Assembly: GCF_036248275.1 (NCBI RefSeq)
Contig: NZ_CP109181.1
Coordinates: 8,246,001-8,310,000, forward strand
Reading direction: 5' to 3'
DNA from: Streptomyces sp. NBC_01716
Lineage (GTDB): Bacteria > Actinomycetota > Actinomycetes > Streptomycetales > Streptomycetaceae
DNA: 64,000 bases
This document shows positions 53,801 through 61,154 of the stretch, piece after piece. A model generated the notes under the pieces. That model saw only the letters and a program-made list of their open reading frames with translations, was not told the DNA's origin and did not search any database. Numbering within the stretch: the first letter of the stretch is position 1; every line of letters begins with the position of its first letter. Both the position numbers and the translations under genes were made by a program.

Positions 53801-54548
53801 GGTGACCGCCCGACTCGCCGGGTTCGGTGAGCCGAGACCCGGGTTCCGGCGGACGAATCGGGCTGTCTTCCTCCCTCCCTCCCCGATACACCAACGACAT
53901 CCTCCGTACTCGGCCGCCACGCAACTGGCAGACCCTGAACAGCGGAGTCAGCCCCGTGGGCGACACCACCCGCGCAGCGATCCCCGCCTCGGAGTTCACC
54001 TGCACCCGCGACGCCAGCTCCGCCAGGGACGCACCCGGCTCACCGCCCTGTACGCGCAGATCGAGGCGGCCACCCCTCCGGCTGGAAACCACCACCACCG
54101 CCGACCGGGCCTTCACCACCTCGGTCACCACGACCCACTCCCGCTGCCAGTCTCCGCCCAGCCCGATCAGCGCACGCTCCACCGCGGGCAGATCGGAGAT
54201 GGCGCTCGTCACCGCCCGACTCGCCTGAAAGAACGTGGCATGTGAACGCTTGAACGAAACGGTGACCCGCGTCTGAGCGCCCGCCATGGAACCGGCGAGC
54301 AGGCCGGCCTGGCCGTGCCATTCGACCTCCACCTGTCCGGCGGACGCGTATTCGAGATCACCGGGTGTGCCCACGGGGCGCATCCCGAAGTCAACACGCA
54401 AACCGGCGAGAGTGGTGTATGGCTCGAAGCGGCTGCCGCGCAACACACCGACATCTCCCACGGAGATGCGCGTTCCCGGCAACCAGGTCGCCAGATACCC
54501 GAACTGCTGCCGCATCTCAGTCGCGTACTGCTCATGAACAGCGGTCAC
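53787..54548 (-). CDS. Unrecognised 253-aa protein, first gene of radical SAM-CHAT operon
   Basis: GTG start at 54548 with AGGGGG 6 bases upstream; an in-frame GTG 14 codons further up lacks a ribosome binding site. No signal peptide, membrane helix or known motif. The first 80 residues (FGYLATWLPGTRISVGDVGVLRG..., FEPYTTLAGLRVDF) and the rest look predominantly beta with amphipathic strands (QVEVEWHG, TRVTVSFKRSHATFF, EWVVVTEVVKARSAVVVVSS). The last 30 residues are charged and Pro-rich, likely disordered. One Cys only (FRVCQL). As the leading gene it could be the protease or radical SAM substrate, a sensor, or an effector. Confidence 0.8.
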   Translation of the reverse strand: MTAVHEQYATEMRQQFGYLATWLPGTRISVGDVGVLRGSRFEPYTTLAGLRVDFGMRPVGTPGDLEYASAGQVEVEWHGQAGLLAGSMAGAQTRVTVSFKRSHATFFQASRAVTSAISDLPAVERALIGLGGDWQREWVVVTEVVKARSAVVVVSSRRGGRLDLRVQGGEPGASLAELASRVQVNSEAGIAARVVSPTGLTPLFRVCQLRGGRVRRMSLVYRGGREEDSPIRPPEPGSRLTEPGESGGHRDGV

Positions 54549-54570
54549 ATACCACCCCCTGGTAGGCGCC

Positions 54571-54592
54571 TCACTTTCAGAGTGACACACTA
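54571..54592 (-). promoter_or_regulatory. Candidate promoter/operator of the radical SAM-CHAT operon
   Basis: On the minus strand TAGTGT (54592-54587, TANNNT-like) is followed by the palindrome TCACT-N5-AGTGA (54571-54585) that would span the transcription start, 23-45 bp before the first start codon. No good -35 is visible. Low certainty. Confidence 0.35.
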
Positions 54593-54686
54593 TGGGCCTT
54601 TTGGGGACAGCACCCGGTCGACCGTGAAAAGCCTGCTACCAGAGGCGGTTCGGCAGGAAAACCGGCCCTGCCGAAATGCCGCTCCG

Positions 54687-55244
54687 TCAGCGCGTGGGGG
54701 CACGGTGGAGCACGACGAGCAGTCGCCACACCTGTCCGGCGACCGCCTCCGGCGGTGCGTCGATCAGGCCGTGCAGCCAGTCCGCGAGTACGCCGGCGAA
54801 CGACGCGGCGACCGCCGAGGCGATCAACTCCGGCTCGGGCGCGCCCGCCAGGGCCCGTTCGGTGCGGCTGCGCTCCCGCAGCTCCCGGTGGAGCAACTCG
54901 CCGAGCGGGCCGCTTCCGCCGGGGCGCAGCAGCGTGCGGTACAGGCCGGCGTGGGGTACGAGACCGGTGAAGAACGCCGTCAGATCGGGTGGCGGCGAAG
55001 CGGGGTCCGGCAGACCGCGCCAGGCGTGCAGCGCGTCCACGGCGTCCCGGACGACCGTGGCGCACGCGTCGACGGCGAGGGCCCCGAGGTCCGCGTAGTG
55101 CAGATAGAACGTGGCCCGGCCGACCCCCGCCCTGCGTACCAGCGCGGTTACGCCGACCTGTTCGAGCGGACGCTCCGCGCACTCGTCGAGGAGCGCCTGC
55201 CGCAGGGCGGCCCGGGTCCGGGCCGCGCGCGGATCGCCCGTCAT
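54687..55244 (-). CDS. TetR family transcriptional regulator
   Basis: 185 aa. N-terminal helix-turn-helix (LEQVGVTALVRRAGVGRATFYLHYADLGAL, residues 27-56) and a C-terminal TetR_C-like helical domain. ATG overlaps the DUF1304 gene stop (ATGA), so the pair is one operon. A large inverted repeat sits over that operon's promoter and is the likely self-regulated operator. It also lies 138 bp upstream of the radical SAM-CHAT operon on the same strand, so read-through or control of that operon is conceivable. Confidence 0.9.
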   Translation of the reverse strand: MTGDPRAARTRAALRQALLDECAERPLEQVGVTALVRRAGVGRATFYLHYADLGALAVDACATVVRDAVDALHAWRGLPDPASPPPDLTAFFTGLVPHAGLYRTLLRPGGSGPLGELLHRELRERSRTERALAGAPEPELIASAVAASFAGVLADWLHGLIDAPPEAVAGQVWRLLVVLHRAPTR

Positions 55245-55624
55245 CCTGCCGCCAGTACGACGGCCAGCGCGACGGCGCCCGGCAGTGCCTGGACGAAGAG
55301 GATGCGGCGGTTCGCCGTGGCCGCGCCGTACACCCCGGCGACGACCACACAGCTCAGGAAGAATATCTGCGCGTGACGCCCCGTCGGGTCGGCCGCGATC
55401 AGACCCCAGACCAGGCCCGCCGCCAGGAATCCGTTGTAGAGACCCTGGTTGGCGGCCAGGGGCGCGGTGGCTCGGGCCATCTCCGCGTCGAAGCCGGACA
55501 GGCTCAGGCCGGGGCCGCGCTCCCAGAGGAACATCTCCAGCACCATGGCGTAGACGTGGAAGGCGGCCACGAGGGCGACCAGGATCTGGGCGGCGGTAGT
55601 CACGGGGGCATCCTCAGGGGTCAT
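55241..55624 (-). CDS. DUF1304 membrane protein
   Basis: 127 aa with four membrane helices: AAQILVALVAAFHVYAMVLEMFLW, the segment after NQGLYNGFLAAGLVWGLI, FFLSCVVVAGVYGAATANR and ALPGAVALAVVLA. The EMFLWE and NQGLYNGFLA motifs are diagnostic for DUF1304. Function unknown; often regulated by a neighbouring TetR or MarR protein. ATG at 55624 is given; a GTG at 55603 with GAGGA upstream is an equally good start. Confidence 0.88.
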   Translation of the reverse strand: MTPEDAPVTTAAQILVALVAAFHVYAMVLEMFLWERGPGLSLSGFDAEMARATAPLAANQGLYNGFLAAGLVWGLIAADPTGRHAQIFFLSCVVVAGVYGAATANRRILFVQALPGAVALAVVLAAG

Positions 55625-55669
55625 TCTTCTGGACAGATGTCCGTGAACTATAGACATCTGTCCAGAAGA
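55625..55669. promoter_or_regulatory. 17-bp perfect inverted repeat over DUF1304-TetR promoter
   Basis: TCTTCTGGACAGATGTC (55625-55641) and GACATCTGTCCAGAAGA (55653-55669) flank an 11-nt spacer. On the minus strand the spacer and arm edge contain TATAGT (55652-55647), a good -10 box. Each arm includes GACAGATGTC, itself palindromic, so there may be two TetR dimer sites bracketing the -10 element. Confidence 0.85.
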
Positions 55670-55673
55670 TGGC

Positions 55674-57113
55674 TCACCCGCCCCCGCTGTTCGGCCGAGC
55701 CTCGTCGTCCCCGTCCCAACTCGCCGGTCCCTGCTGCCGGTTGATGCCCGCGGAGAGCAGCGCGTCCTCGCACCGCGCCACCGCCGTCTCCCTGGAGGGC
55801 ACTTGCCGCCACGCGCCCTCGCCACCCGCCCGGCTGCCCTCGTCGGCATGCGGTGCCAGATCGCCGACCACCGTCACCTGATGCCCCTGTGATGCCAGCC
55901 TGGTCAGCGCCTCCCGCAGCATGATCTCTGCGAACGGCCTGATCTCCGAGACGTCCTCCAGATCGAGCACCACCCAACCGGGCTCCCCGGGCACGACGTT
56001 GCCCAGTTCGTGCAGCAGCCGCTCCGACTCCGTGAAGTCGAGGATCCCCTGGGCGGCCACGATCGCCACGTTGTCGCCCGCGCGCTCGATCACCTCGCGC
56101 TCGGCCTCGCTGCGCGGGCGGTCGGACGGCGCCGTCCGGGCGGTCTCCGCGAGCTTCACTGTCGGGGCCGTACGCGAGGAGCGGCGCATCAGATGCAGCC
56201 CGAACCGCGCCGACAGCTCGCGCAGCACGGCCACGCCCCGTACCGGGGTGCCCGTGGCGTCCAGCGGCGGGCTGTGCACCGCGAGACCGAACCGCGCCGG
56301 GCTGGCGGCGATCAGCCCGCCCGACACACCGCTCTTCGCGGGCAGTCCGACGCGCAGCAGCCAGTCGCCCGACGCGTTGTACATCCCGCAGGAGGCCATC
56401 ACCGCGAGGACCTGCACCGCCACCGGTTCGGGCACCACCGTCTCGCCGGTGGAGGGGTTGACGCCGCCGTTGGCCAGCGTCGCGGCCATCACCGCCAGAT
56501 CGACCGTCGTCACACGCACCGAGCACTGACGGAAGTACGTCTCCACGCCCGCCGGGCTGCCGGGCAGCGATCCCGCGCCGCGCATCAGATACGCCAGGGC
56601 CCGGTTGCGGTCGCCGGTCTCGGACTCCGAGGCGCGGACCCTCTCGTCCACGTCCAGCCGGCGTCCGGCGAACCGGCCGAGACAGTCGAGGATCCGCTCG
56701 AACCGCTCGTCCTCGTCCGTTCCCGGCACCAGCGCGGTCGTGACGATCGCCCCCGCGTTGATCATCGCGTTCGCCGGCCGCCCCGTGCTGGGCTCCAGAC
56801 TGATCGCGTTGTACGCCTCGCCGCTGGGCTCGGCGCCGACCCAGCGGGTCACCTCGTCCAGGCCCAGCTCCGCCAGGACCAGGGCGTAGACGAACGGTTT
56901 CGACACCGACTGGAGGGTGAAGGGCGTGTCGACGCCGCCCGACCAGTAGTGGTTGCCGCCCATGCTGGTCAGCGCGATGCCGAAGGTACTCGGGTCGGCC
57001 GTGGCCAACTGCGGGATGTACGAGGCGACTTCACCCTCCTCCAGGGTGGCGACCCGCCGCTGGAGCTCCACCAGCGCGTCGGTGATCACATCGGTGGCCG
57101 GGACGTGTGTCAC
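55674..57113 (-). CDS. glsA: Glutaminase A fused to STAS domain
   Basis: 479 aa, GTG start at 57113 with GGAGG 8 bases upstream. Residues 1-300 form a beta-lactamase-fold glutaminase: catalytic S69-V-S-K72 in TLQSVSKPF, SGEAYNAISLEPSTGRPANAMINAGAI, and GGVNPSTGE. Hydrolyses glutamine to glutamate and ammonia. Residues about 335-440 form a STAS domain (VAIVAAQGILDFTESERLL, GWVVLDLEDVSEIRPFAEIML), the fold of anti-sigma antagonists, which could sense or regulate. A low-complexity tail ends the protein. The hairpin upstream terminates the endonuclease gene. Confidence 0.92.
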   Translation of the reverse strand: MTHVPATDVITDALVELQRRVATLEEGEVASYIPQLATADPSTFGIALTSMGGNHYWSGGVDTPFTLQSVSKPFVYALVLAELGLDEVTRWVGAEPSGEAYNAISLEPSTGRPANAMINAGAIVTTALVPGTDEDERFERILDCLGRFAGRRLDVDERVRASESETGDRNRALAYLMRGAGSLPGSPAGVETYFRQCSVRVTTVDLAVMAATLANGGVNPSTGETVVPEPVAVQVLAVMASCGMYNASGDWLLRVGLPAKSGVSGGLIAASPARFGLAVHSPPLDATGTPVRGVAVLRELSARFGLHLMRRSSRTAPTVKLAETARTAPSDRPRSEAEREVIERAGDNVAIVAAQGILDFTESERLLHELGNVVPGEPGWVVLDLEDVSEIRPFAEIMLREALTRLASQGHQVTVVGDLAPHADEGSRAGGEGAWRQVPSRETAVARCEDALLSAGINRQQGPASWDGDDEARPNSGGG

Positions 57114-57152
57114 GGACGACCTCCAGGGGCTGTCTGCGGAGTGCGCCGGGCA

Positions 57153-57204
57153 GACCGAAGCCCCCGGTCGCGGACTCGGGCATCCGCGGCCGGGGGCTTC
57201 GGTC
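57153..57204 (-). terminator. Large hairpin between endonuclease and glutaminase genes
   Basis: 22-bp arms (57153-57174 and 57183-57204; left arm begins GACCGAAGCCCCCGG) with one mismatch and an 8-nt loop. Placed 97 bp after the endonuclease stop on the minus strand, so a terminator for that gene. It could also lie in the glutaminase leader. Confidence 0.8.
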
Positions 57205-57300
57205 AGCATTCCCCGATGGGGGCGCTTGGAGTTGACGCCGCCCACTCTGGCAGCCGGGGTGATCACCCCCGGGGAGGCCGCGCCGTGTCGCCTGGCGGTG

Positions 57301-58149
57301 TCACCAGATGGACTCGGCCCATTCGGGGTGGTCGATGAACGGGTTCCGGTTGTGCTGGAACTGGCTGTATATGAGGTCGTTGCGGCGCTTCTCGAAGGCG
57401 TCCGGCGGGTCCTCGTCGTTCCACTGCTTCAGCACGGACAGCCGTCCCATCGCGGGGGCCGAGCCGTTGTTGACGCGGTCGTTCGGTTCGAGGTCGGCGA
57501 AGCTGTCGTTGCCCTCGTAGCGGACGGCCATGTAGAGGATCATGCGGGCGACATCGCCCTTGACCGCGTCGCGCGGCTCGTAGGAGTCGCTGTCGGTGAG
57601 GTTCCCGGGAGCGCCGCTGACCGGGCTGCCGCCGTTGTCGAAGTCCTTGTTCCCGCGGATGCCGTTGACCTGGACATCCTCGGGGCGCAGGTGGTGGACG
57701 TCGGTGCCGGGGCCCTGCGACGTACCGAAGTCGCCGTGGGACTGGGCCCATACGTGCTCGCGGTTCCAGTCGCCGACGTCGCCGCCGTTCTGCGACTTGG
57801 ACCGTGAGGCTCCGGTGTAGAGGAGGATGACGTTGGCGGAGTTGGCCGGGTCCTGGTCGGTGACCTTGAGGGCTTCCCAGACGGCGCTGTACGACAGCTT
57901 CGTCTGGTCGCTGATGATGCCGTGCAGCGCGGTCTTGAGCGCGGGGCCGGTCTTGCCGATCGCGCCCTGGTAGTACGTGTCGTCCAGTGCGGCGATTCCG
58001 GTCGCGGCCGGGGTGCCGGCGGCGGTGGTGCCCGACGCGGTCGCCGGGGGTGTGGCGGCCGGGGCGGCGCCCGCGCTGCCGGCGAGCACCGCGGCGGCGG
58101 CGCACAGGGCCAGCACCGGCCGCACGGCGGGATGGTGACGACGGGACAT
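57301..58149 (-). CDS. Secreted endonuclease I family nuclease
   Basis: 282 aa. Signal peptide to about residue 33 (ending near APAATP), a Thr/Ala/Gly linker, then an EndA/NucM-type nuclease domain. Key features: YTGASRSK, DWNREHVWAQSHGDFG (His-Me finger type active site), DVHHLRPEDVQVNGIRGNKDFDNGG, then DVARMILYMAVRYEG and a C-terminal RRNDLIYSQFQHNRNPFIDHPEW. Cleaves extracellular DNA/RNA nonspecifically, for nutrient or phosphate scavenging. Complete for the family. Confidence 0.93.
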   Translation of the reverse strand: MSRRHHPAVRPVLALCAAAAVLAGSAGAAPAATPPATASGTTAAGTPAATGIAALDDTYYQGAIGKTGPALKTALHGIISDQTKLSYSAVWEALKVTDQDPANSANVILLYTGASRSKSQNGGDVGDWNREHVWAQSHGDFGTSQGPGTDVHHLRPEDVQVNGIRGNKDFDNGGSPVSGAPGNLTDSDSYEPRDAVKGDVARMILYMAVRYEGNDSFADLEPNDRVNNGSAPAMGRLSVLKQWNDEDPPDAFEKRRNDLIYSQFQHNRNPFIDHPEWAESIW

Positions 58150-58519
58150 GTGGGGAGTGTCCTCTCGATCAGGAGATCACCGCGCGTAGAACCGACGGGT
58201 GAGGCGCTGCGCACGGCGATCATCGCGATGTGACGTTTCCGCAGGAGCCTTCCACAGCACCTGTGACGCCGGGGTGAATGCTCCGCGACCATCATGTGCA
58301 GGTCAAGAAGTCTGCCGACGTTGGCCGTTGACCTGGCCCGTCCTGGGCTGCGCGTTCACATGGGTGGCCTGAAAACACACCGCTGATAATTTTGGTCCAT
58401 ACCAACTCCTTGACGGAGGCCGCGTGGCTGCCTTGAATCAAGCATTGAAATAAGTGCCACCGGCGCTTCGTCTCTCAGCAGCACCTGTCATACGCATGCC
58501 CCCCACGCAAAGCGATGTG
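58150..58519. other. Intergenic region, divergent endonuclease / GH16
   Basis: 370 bp with no convincing gene. The right half (58380-58445) is AT-richer and holds the GH16 promoter and palindrome described separately. The left half should hold the endonuclease promoter, but I see no clear consensus. Confidence 0.6.
58392..58438 (+). promoter_or_regulatory. GH16 promoter with DasR-like upstream palindrome
   Basis: TTGACG (58410-58415), 17-nt spacer, TTGAAT (58433-58438) form a plausible promoter. Immediately upstream is TTGGTCCATACCAA (58392-58405), whose TGGTCC-AT-ACCA core matches 10 of 12 positions of the DasR/dre core TGGTCTAGACCA as I know it. Suggests N-acetylglucosamine/chitin-linked control of the following hydrolase genes. 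Confidence 0.5.
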
Positions 58520-59389
58520 ATGACCGTGAGCATGTCCTGGCGGCGCCGAACGGCGCTGTACACCCTCGCACTTCTGTGCACCTCCGGAGCCGTGGCCGCC
58601 GTGCCCGCCGGAGCCTCCGCCACCGACGGCCCCCACGCCGCCGCGGCCCCCGCAGCGATCAAGTTCGCCGACGAGTTCGACGGTCCCGCCGGGTCCGGTG
58701 TCGACGGAAGCAAGTGGCAGATCGAGACCGGCGACAACGTCAACAACCACGAGCGGCAGTACTACACGTCCGGGAACAACAACGCCCAACTCGACGGGCA
58801 GGGCAATCTCGTCATCACCGCCCGCAAGGAGAACCCCGGCAACTACCAGTGCTGGTACGGGACGTGCGAGTACACCTCGTCCCGGCTGAACACCTCGGGC
58901 AAGTTCGACTCGGCGTACGGCCGGGTCGAGGCCCGCATGAAGATCCCGCGCGGGCAGGGCATCTGGCCCGCGTTCTGGATGCTCGGCAGCAACATGGGTG
59001 ACGTCGGCTGGCCCAACAGCGGCGAGATCGACATCATGGAGAACGTCGGCTTCGAGCCGAACACCGTCCACGGCACGCTGCACGGCCCCGGTTACTCCGG
59101 CGAGGGCGGCATCGGCGCCGGCTACAGCCTGCCGAACGGCGAGGCGTTCGCGGACAACTTCCACACCTTCGCGGTCGACTGGGCGCCGGACTCCATCAAG
59201 TGGTCGGTGGACGGGCAGGTCTACCAGACTCGTACGCCCGCCGATCTCGGCGGCCGCGAGTGGGTGTTCAACAAACCGTTCTTCCTCATCCTCAACCTCG
59301 CGGTCGGCGGCTACTGGCCCGGCGACCCCGACGGCAGCACGGTCTTCCCGCAGCAACTGGTCGTCGACTACGTACGCGTCAGCGACTAG
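58520..59389 (+). CDS. Secreted glycoside hydrolase family 16 beta-glucanase
   Basis: 289 aa from the ATG at 58520; ATGs at 58496 and 58532 are alternatives and none has a good ribosome binding site. Signal peptide (ALYTLALLCTSGAVAAVPAGASA). Laminarinase-type GH16 jelly roll: KFADEFDGPAGSG, QYYTSGNNNAQLDGQGNLVI, GRVEARMKIPRGQGIWPAFWMLG, the catalytic motif E169-I-D171-I-M-E174, and WSVDGQVYQT. Hydrolyses beta-1,3 or mixed-linked beta-glucans by a retaining mechanism. No carbohydrate-binding module. Followed by a very strong terminator. Confidence 0.94.
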   Translation: MTVSMSWRRRTALYTLALLCTSGAVAAVPAGASATDGPHAAAAPAAIKFADEFDGPAGSGVDGSKWQIETGDNVNNHERQYYTSGNNNAQLDGQGNLVITARKENPGNYQCWYGTCEYTSSRLNTSGKFDSAYGRVEARMKIPRGQGIWPAFWMLGSNMGDVGWPNSGEIDIMENVGFEPNTVHGTLHGPGYSGEGGIGAGYSLPNGEAFADNFHTFAVDWAPDSIKWSVDGQVYQTRTPADLGGREWVFNKPFFLILNLAVGGYWPGDPDGSTVFPQQLVVDYVRVSD

Positions 59390-59441
59390 AACACCGGTCT
59401 GTTCGCAGGTCCCCGTGGCCGGACGGGCTCAGTGCTCCGTT

Positions 59442-59486
59442 CCCGGGCGCCGGACAGGGCTCCTCCCGCCCTGTCCGGCGCCCGGG
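59442..59486 (+). terminator. Very strong terminator after GH16 gene
   Basis: Perfect 19-bp stem (59442-59460 with 59468-59486; left arm CCCGGGCGCCGGACAGGGC) and 7-nt loop, 53 bp past the stop codon. Confidence 0.9.
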
Positions 59487-59548
59487 GGCGAACCGGCCAC
59501 CGGGCGGACCCGGTGAGCCGCCCCACCAGAAGTGGACGGTGACCTCGC

Positions 59549-60943
59549 ATGACCGCCTCGTTCAAGCCCTGGAAGCACCTCAGACCCCTGGCCCTGCTGG
59601 CCATGCCCCTGGTGGCCGTCGCCTCGACCATGACCGTGACACCGGCGACGGCGGCAGCCGCGGCCGTCGGCACCATCACCGGTCTCGGCGGCAAGTGCGT
59701 GGACGTGGCGGGCGCGAGCTCCGCCAACGGCGCCGCCGTCCAGCTGTACGACTGCAACGGCAGCGGCGCCCAGCAGTGGGACGTCGCCTCCGACGGCACC
59801 ATCCGCGCGCTGGGCAAGTGTCTGGACGTCAAGGACAACGGCACGGTGAACGGTTCCGTCCTCCAGCTCTGGTCGTGCACCGGCGCCGCGAACCAGAAGT
59901 GGACCGTCTCGGCGGCCCGCGACATCGTCAACACCCAGGCGGACAAGTGCCTGGACGTCACCGGCAACACCTCGGCCAACGGCACCAGGCTCCAGCTGTG
60001 GACCTGCACCGGCGCCGCGAACCAGAAGTGGACCGCGCCCTCCGGCGGCGGCGGGAACCCCGACCCCGGCGGCGCGCCCATGGCCGTCGCGCCGTACATC
60101 TACAACGGCTGGGGCAGCCCGCCCAGCCCCGCCACCGTCCAGAACGCCACCGGCGTCAAGTGGTTCACCCTCGCCTTCGTCCTCAGCAACGGGTACTGCG
60201 ACCCGCAGTGGGACGGCGGCCGGCCGCTGACCGGGGGAGTGGACCAGCAGACGATCAACACCGTGCGCGCGGGCGGCGGCGACGTCATCCCGTCCTTCGG
60301 CGGCTGGAGCGGCAACAAGCTGGAGAGCTCCTGCGGCAGCGCGGGTGAGCTGGCCGCCGCGTACCAGAAGGTCATCAACGCGTACGGTCTGAAGGCGATC
60401 GACATCGACATCGAGGCCGCCGCGTACGACAGCCCCACCGTCCAGCAGCGCACCGTCGACGCGCTCAGGACGATCCGGGCCAACAACCCAGGCATCAAGA
60501 TCTACATCACGTTCGGCACCGGCCAGAACGGCCCCGACACCAGCCTGATCAACCGCGCGGCCTCCTCCGGCCTCACGGTCGACAGCTGGACGATCATGCC
60601 GTTCAACTTCGGCGGCAACGGCCAGAACATGGGCGCGCTGTCCGTCCGCGCGGCCGAGGGCCTGAAGACCGCGGTCAAGAACGCCTACGGCTACGGCGAC
60701 GACGAGGCCTACCGCAAGACAGGCATCTCCTCGATGAACGGCGTCACGGATGTCGGCGAGACCATCACCGTCGCCGACTTCCGCACGATCCTCGCCTACG
60801 CGCAGCAGCGTCACCTCGCCCGGCTGACCTTCTGGTCGGTCAACCGCGACCGGCCGTGCACCGGCGGCGGCGCCGACACCTGCTCCGGCGTCGGCCAGGC
60901 GGCGTGGGACTTCACCCGCGTACTGGCGCAGTACCGGGGCTGA
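59549..60943 (+). CDS. Secreted GH18 chitinase with ricin-B (CBM13) module
   Basis: 464 aa. Signal peptide to about residue 38. One ricin-type beta-trefoil (about 40-162) with three QxW repeats (QQW 75-77, QKW 116-118, QKW 159-161) that would bind sugar. Gly/Pro linker (164-176), then a GH18 catalytic domain. Its DxDxE motif is D285-I-D287-I-E289 (in KAIDIDIEAAAYD), with the downstream substrate-site Asp in WTIMPFNFGG region altered to Asn. Cleaves chitin with retention through the substrate acetamido group. The preceding terminator means it needs its own promoter, which I could not identify. Confidence 0.93.
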   Translation: MTASFKPWKHLRPLALLAMPLVAVASTMTVTPATAAAAAVGTITGLGGKCVDVAGASSANGAAVQLYDCNGSGAQQWDVASDGTIRALGKCLDVKDNGTVNGSVLQLWSCTGAANQKWTVSAARDIVNTQADKCLDVTGNTSANGTRLQLWTCTGAANQKWTAPSGGGGNPDPGGAPMAVAPYIYNGWGSPPSPATVQNATGVKWFTLAFVLSNGYCDPQWDGGRPLTGGVDQQTINTVRAGGGDVIPSFGGWSGNKLESSCGSAGELAAAYQKVINAYGLKAIDIDIEAAAYDSPTVQQRTVDALRTIRANNPGIKIYITFGTGQNGPDTSLINRAASSGLTVDSWTIMPFNFGGNGQNMGALSVRAAEGLKTAVKNAYGYGDDEAYRKTGISSMNGVTDVGETITVADFRTILAYAQQRHLARLTFWSVNRDRPCTGGGADTCSGVGQAAWDFTRVLAQYRG

Positions 60944-60979
60944 CCCGGCCCCCGATGCCCGGCGACCCCGCCGTGGCCA

Positions 60980-61019
60980 CCCGCCCCGGACACCGATCAC
61001 CCACGGTGTCCGGGGCGGT
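60980..61019 (+). terminator. Terminator after chitinase gene
   Basis: Perfect 15-bp stem (60980-60994 with 61005-61019; core CCGCCCCGGACACC) and 10-nt loop, 37 bp past the stop codon. Confidence 0.88.
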
Positions 61020-61154
61020 TCGCGTTCCCGGGCCGGACCGGACCGGCGGAATCGAATGGGGGTCATCCTCCTCCCGCATGATCGAAGGCTCCGCGCCGCG
61101 AAAGCTGTTGGAATCGGATCCGTAACGTCGTGTTTCCGTGCGGAGGGAATGGCA

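Noticed and set aside
53787..54548. Bacterial gasdermin
   Set aside because: Considered because of the adjacent caspase-like protease, but I see neither the N-terminal Cys context nor the sequence pattern I associate with bacterial gasdermins. Left as unknown.
48220..54690. FxSxx-COOH RiPP cluster with a short precursor peptide
   Set aside because: The radical SAM/CHAT pairing is reminiscent of it, but no small open frame with a ribosome binding site and FxSxx C-terminus was found in or next to the operon.
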